From: Clostridiales bacterium
GTDB taxonomy: Bacteria; Bacillota; Desulfitobacteriia; Desulfitobacteriales; Desulfitobacteriaceae
DNA length: 8,915 nucleotides
Direction: 5' to 3'
Assembly: GCA_027357125.1 (NCBI GenBank)
Contig: DAHVVW010000060.1
Location: forward strand, 1-8,915
Below are positions 5,282 through 8,915 of this stretch, piece by piece. The notes under the pieces were generated by a model. The model was given only the letters and a program-made list of their open reading frames with translations. It was not told where the DNA came from and did no database searches. A program made the translations under genes and the position numbers. Numbering within the stretch: the stretch's first letter is position 1; the number at the start of each line of letters is the position of its first letter.

Positions 5282-8200
5282 TTATGCCGTCGCCCAGCCC
5301 TCTGATAATACCTCAGCTTGCTCCAAGACGGTTTTAGTGGCTTTTTCCTGCTTGTCGGGCGGGTAACCGTATTTTCGCAGGATGCGTTTTACTATTACAC
5401 GCATGTGGGCGCGGACGCTTTCTCGCATGGTCCAGTCTATGCTCACATTCTCACGCACGCTTTTTACCAGTTCCTGTGCGATCTTCCGCAACGTGTCATC
5501 ACCCAAAACTTTTACAGCGCTATCATTGACCTCTAGCGCATCGTAGAAAGCTACTTCATCTTCATTAAGCCCCAGCTTTTCACCGCGGTCATCTGACTTG
5601 CGGAGGTCTTTCGCCAATGCAATCAACTCTTCCAGTACCTGAGCTGCCTCGATAGCGCGGTTCTGGTAGCGCCGGATTGACTCTTCGAGCATTACCGCGA
5701 AGGAGCGCGCTTGCACCACGTTCTTTTTGTGCTTTTTATAAATCTCGCCGTTTAAAAGTTTACGTAACAGTTCCACGGCAAGATTTCGCTGAGGCATCCC
5801 CTTAACCTCGGACAGGAAGTCGTCTGAGAGGATAGAGATATCCGGCTTCTTCAGACCGGCAGCCGAGAAGATGTCTACCACACCTTCCGAGAGAACAGCG
5901 CGGGAAACTATCTGCCTAACCGCCTGATCCAGTTCCTCACCGGTTTTAGCTTCGTCCGGAGCGCGCTTAATCAGGCTGGCACGTACCGCCTGGAAGAAAG
6001 CCACATCATCTCGAATGCGCATAGCCTCATCACTAGGTACAGCAAGCGCAAAGGCACGTGAAAGGTCCTGCACCGTCTGAATAAGCCTATCCCGTCCATC
6101 TACCTGGGCAAGGATATGCTCCTGCCCCGCCGGCAACAGAGAAAGCCTTTCCGCAGGCGTACCGGTATTCCATTTACTCCAATCAAACAAATGGAAGAGC
6201 CCGCTACAGACCTCGTGCTTCTCAAGCATGACAGCGATGGCCTTCTTCTGATCTATGGCTGTCTCTCCGGTACCGCCGCTTTCAGTATAAGTAGCCAGGG
6301 CTTGCTTAAGCTCTTGGGCAAGTCCGAGGTAATCCACAACCAGCCCGCCGGGCTTGTCTTTAAAAACGCGGTTAACCCGGGCGATGGTTTGCATAAGGCC
6401 GTGGCCGCGCATGGGTTTATCTATATACATGGTGTGCAGCGACGGCGCATCAAAGCCAGTCAGCCACATATCGCGCACTATAACAAGGCGGAAAGGATCC
6501 GTGGGCGTGCGAAAGCGCTTAGCAAGCGACTCCCGACGCAACTTGTTGCGGGCATGACCGGCAACCCGAGGTCCCTCGGAGGCATTGCCGGTCATAACAA
6601 CCTTAATAAGGCCTTTTTCATCATCCTCATTAAACCAGTGCGGCCGGAGCTTTACTATAGCGTCGTGCAGGTCCATGCATATACGACGGCTCATACAAAC
6701 TATCATGCCCTTGCCGTCCATGACATCGAGCCGGGCCTCAAAGTGCTCAACAATATCTTTAGCTATAAGGCCAAGGCGCTTTTCCGCACCCACCACCGCC
6801 TCGATCTGCGCCCACTTGGTCTTAAGCTTTTCCTTGCTATCATCCTCTTGCCCTTCTGTTACTTCCTCAAAATTAGGATCTATCTTGGGGCGTTCGGTCT
6901 CGTCCAACTGCAACTTGGCCAGGCGACTCTCGTAGTAAATAGGCACCGTGGCCTTATCCACTACGGCCTGCTGTATGTCGTAAATACTTATATACTCGCC
7001 AAACACGGCGCGAGTGTTCTTATCGGTCATCTCTATCGGCGTGCCGGTAAAACCGATAAACGAGGCGTTAGGCAGGGCGTCCCGCATATGGCGGGCGAAG
7101 CCGTCTATAAAATCATACTGGGTGCGGTGGGCCTCATCGGCAATAACCACAATATTGCGCCGGTCTGAAAGTGTGGGATACCGATCGCCTTTCTCTTCAG
7201 GTAGGAACTTCTGAATGGTGGTAAAGACAACCCCGCCGGCGGCTACTGAAAGCTTCTGGCGCAGATCCGCCCGGTCCGCGGCCTGAACCGGGGGCTGGCG
7301 CAACAATTCCCGGCAGAGCGAGAAGTTACCGAACAATTGGTCATCAAGATCGTTGCGGTCTGTTAAGACCACTATGGTGGGGTTACTCATGGCCGGCTCG
7401 CGTATTATGCGGCCAGCATAGAAAGCCATGCTCAGGCTCTTGCCGGAACCCTGTGTATGCCAGACAACGCCTACGCGCTTATCGCCAGGCTGTCCGCCGG
7501 GTTTAAGTCCGGCTTCCCATCGTCCTTGTATATCGGCAGCACTTACACCAACCTCGCGGGCTGCGCGAATGGTTTCCCCCACAGCCGTGAGCACAGCGTG
7601 GAACTGATGATAGCCAGCCATCTTCTTTACAACGGCACCATGGCCGGAATCCTCAAAAACTATAAAGTCGCGCAGGAGATCCAAGAAGCGCTGCTTTTCA
7701 AAGACCCCATCCAGCATAACCTGCAACTCCGGCATTTTGGATGGAGCCAGCTTGTCGCCGGTTATGGTGCGCCAGGGCTTGAACCATTCCCTGTTGGCAG
7801 TAAAGGTTCCAACACGAGCCTCTACGCCGTCAGAAACAACCAATAGAGCGTTATAGTTGAATATAGAGGGAATTTCAGCTTTATAAGTTTGAAACTGTGT
7901 AAGCGCAGTCCAAATAGTAGCGTTTTCTTCTGCTGCGTTCTTAAGCTCCAAAAGAACTAATGGGATTCCGTTTACAAAGAGGACAATGTCCGGGCGGCGG
8001 TTGTGCTTGTTTTCTATAACCGCAAACTGGTTTACAGCCAGCCAATCGTTTGAGGTGGGAGATTTAAAATCTATTACCGCTACCTGGGCGCCGGCTATGC
8101 GGCCGTCATTATGGCGATACTCAACGGGTACGCCATCGACCAACATTCTATGCGTGGCATGATTGCGGGCTTCAAGGGTGGGCCCCTCCGGCCTTGAAAA

Positions 8201-8422
8201 TTTGCGGTAAGCGTCTTCAATAGCTTCTGGCGGCAACAAGGGATTAAGGCGGACAAGCGCCGCCCGCAGACGGCCCTCCAGCAGTACCTGGCCGAAACTA
8301 GAACGTTCAGCCTCCGGCTCTCCTGGGGCAATCTTAAGGCCGTCCTTAATATACCACCCAAGAGCCTTCAGCCAATCCAGCGCGGCTTGCTCAATAATTG
8401 ATTCGTTTAATGGTTGAGGCAT
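5282..8422 (-). CDS. hsdR: Type I restriction endonuclease subunit R
   Basis: This is a complete 1046-residue HsdR, the normal length. It is the motor and cutting subunit of the R2M2S complex, which translocates DNA with ATP and cleaves far from an unmethylated site. The N-terminal PD-(D/E)xK nuclease has Pro144-Asp145 (RRPDIVLFV) and Glu159-x-Lys161 (LLELKN). The SF2 motor has Walker A HTQGSGKS (322-329), DEAH (429-432), motif III GFTGTP (457-462), and motif [10 protein letters not shown] (678-685) after the TGFDAP motif. A C-terminal helical region follows for contact with the methylase core. All key residues are present, so it is probably active. The ATG lies 2 bases after the hsdS stop, with AGGT (8428-8431) inside the last hsdS codons. 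The gene is much richer in G+C than the hsdS fragment. Confidence 0.97.
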   Translation of the reverse strand: MPQPLNESIIEQAALDWLKALGWYIKDGLKIAPGEPEAERSSFGQVLLEGRLRAALVRLNPLLPPEAIEDAYRKFSRPEGPTLEARNHATHRMLVDGVPVEYRHNDGRIAGAQVAVIDFKSPTSNDWLAVNQFAVIENKHNRRPDIVLFVNGIPLVLLELKNAAEENATIWTALTQFQTYKAEIPSIFNYNALLVVSDGVEARVGTFTANREWFKPWRTITGDKLAPSKMPELQVMLDGVFEKQRFLDLLRDFIVFEDSGHGAVVKKMAGYHQFHAVLTAVGETIRAAREVGVSAADIQGRWEAGLKPGGQPGDKRVGVVWHTQGSGKSLSMAFYAGRIIREPAMSNPTIVVLTDRNDLDDQLFGNFSLCRELLRQPPVQAADRADLRQKLSVAAGGVVFTTIQKFLPEEKGDRYPTLSDRRNIVVIADEAHRTQYDFIDGFARHMRDALPNASFIGFTGTPIEMTDKNTRAVFGEYISIYDIQQAVVDKATVPIYYESRLAKLQLDETERPKIDPNFEEVTEGQEDDSKEKLKTKWAQIEAVVGAEKRLGLIAKDIVEHFEARLDVMDGKGMIVCMSRRICMDLHDAIVKLRPHWFNEDDEKGLIKVVMTGNASEGPRVAGHARNKLRRESLAKRFRTPTDPFRLVIVRDMWLTGFDAPSLHTMYIDKPMRGHGLMQTIARVNRVFKDKPGGLVVDYLGLAQELKQALATYTESGGTGETAIDQKKAIAVMLEKHEVCSGLFHLFDWSKWNTGTPAERLSLLPAGQEHILAQVDGRDRLIQTVQDLSRAFALAVPSDEAMRIRDDVAFFQAVRASLIKRAPDEAKTGEELDQAVRQIVSRAVLSEGVVDIFSAAGLKKPDISILSDDFLSEVKGMPQRNLAVELLRKLLNGEIYKKHKKNVVQARSFAVMLEESIRRYQNRAIEAAQVLEELIALAKDLRKSDDRGEKLGLNEDEVAFYDALEVNDSAVKVLGDDTLRKIAQELVKSVRENVSIDWTMRESVRAHMRVIVKRILRKYGYPPDKQEKATKTVLEQAEVLSEGWATA

Positions 8423-8424
8423 TA

Positions 8425-8915
8425 TTAACCTACTCTTACTTCACCGGATAGCAGCTTAGGCAAAAGAGAATCGCGTATTTGAGACAAACAGTCGGTTTGT
8501 TTTTGATTTTCAGCCAAGTTGACAAAAATAGGCTCAACCAAATCATTAAAAGATTTAAGTATTTCTATCGGAGGCACATATACTTCTTTATTTTTTGCAA
8601 AATTCTCAACATCCAATGACCATATTACAGATCCAGTATGAAAACCCAGACTTTCATTCTGTGCGTATAACAAATGGAAGTATAAATAGAATTTGAGTTC
8701 TGGATTTTTAGAGATAATTTTTGTAATGTGATGGGAAAATACTGCATTATTCTTTTGATAGCCCCGGGGGAAATAAACAATTGCCGGAAATGCTAGTAAT
8801 GTCCCATCTCTCGTTTGCTCAGTGTTTGCAATTATCAAATCGTATTCGTTCAGAAAGTGACGCTCTTTAAGCCGCCCACTGCTAATCCAAGCATAGACCG
8901 ATTTAAAACCACCAG
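8425..8915 (-). CDS. hsdS: Type I restriction specificity subunit S, C-terminal part (cut by window edge)
   Basis: About 163 residues of the C-terminal half are present. The frame is open to the right edge, so the real start lies outside. A TTG at 8836-8838 could be mistaken for a start, but the residues before it ([20 protein letters not shown]) continue the domain. The fragment holds the second target-recognition domain, with the typical [13 protein letters not shown] and VYVPPIEI elements, then the conserved helical spacer ([10 protein letters not shown]...[20 protein letters not shown]). HsdS reads half of the bipartite DNA site with each recognition domain and binds HsdM and HsdR. hsdM should lie upstream, beyond the window. 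The recognition domain is AT-rich compared with hsdR, as expected for a domain exchanged between strains. Confidence 0.93.
   Translation of the reverse strand, partial: GGFKSVYAWISSGRLKERHFLNEYDLIIANTEQTRDGTLLAFPAIVYFPRGYQKNNAVFSHHITKIISKNPELKFYLYFHLLYAQNESLGFHTGSVIWSLDVENFAKNKEVYVPPIEILKSFNDLVEPIFVNLAENQKQTDCLSQIRDSLLPKLLSGEVRVG

Noticed and set aside
6116..7168. 350-codon open frame on the plus strand
   Set aside because: It lies wholly opposite hsdR, which has intact motifs across this region. The translation shows no domain, and it is a codon-bias shadow.
7457..7846. 129-codon plus-strand open frame
   Set aside because: It is antisense to hsdR, has no motif, and is a shadow of the real coding frame.
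8425..8838. Separate 137-residue gene starting at TTG 8838
   Set aside because: The frame continues upstream to the window edge with residues that belong to the same HsdS recognition domain. The TTG is an internal Leu.

Overview
This window is a compact, gene-dense bacterial defence island. Every supported gene lies on the minus strand, so the genes are read from right to left. The lipoprotein signal with an Ala at +2 after the lipobox Cys, the clade-E CD-NTase and the HsdR type suggest a Gram-negative, probably proteobacterial host. I cannot name a genus. Base composition is mosaic. The core of hsdR is GC-rich (44 of 60 bases G+C in 7261-7320), while the hsdS fragment (18 of 60 in 8581-8640) and the far left end are AT-rich. 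This fits an island assembled by transfer. No transposase, integrase, tRNA or CRISPR array is visible.

Block 1 (8915 down to 5282) is a type I restriction-modification system. It holds the 3' part of hsdS, which runs off the right edge, followed 2 bases later by a complete hsdR. hsdM is not in the window and would be expected beyond the right edge.

Block 2 (5255 down to 3748) is a pair of signalling proteins placed directly behind hsdR. The first is a STAS-like/GHKL-ATPase fusion that resembles an anti-sigma or partner-switch kinase. The second is a STAS-like (DUF4325-type) protein with a C-terminal winged helix. They look like a regulatory switch for the island, or a defence module in their own right.

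Block 3 (3690 down to 2143) is a run of four small genes, mostly unrecognised. They encode an outer-membrane-type lipoprotein, a 105-residue soluble helical protein, a 79-residue membrane protein, and an HNH nuclease domain fused to two transmembrane helices. This is the least explained part of the window.

Block 4 (2116 down to 265) is a two-gene CBASS anti-phage system. It pairs a patatin-like phospholipase effector with a clade-E-type CD-NTase (cyclic-dinucleotide synthase). Beyond it lie 264 AT-rich bases with an imperfect hairpin and a possible 5' fragment of another gene that leaves the window on the left.

Spacing is tight throughout. Most junctions are 2-30 bases, and several Shine-Dalgarno sites overlap or abut the preceding stop codon. 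The blocks may therefore be co-transcribed. The largest gaps are about 60 bases, at 3691-3747 and 2884-2944. I found no convincing internal promoter or intrinsic terminator.
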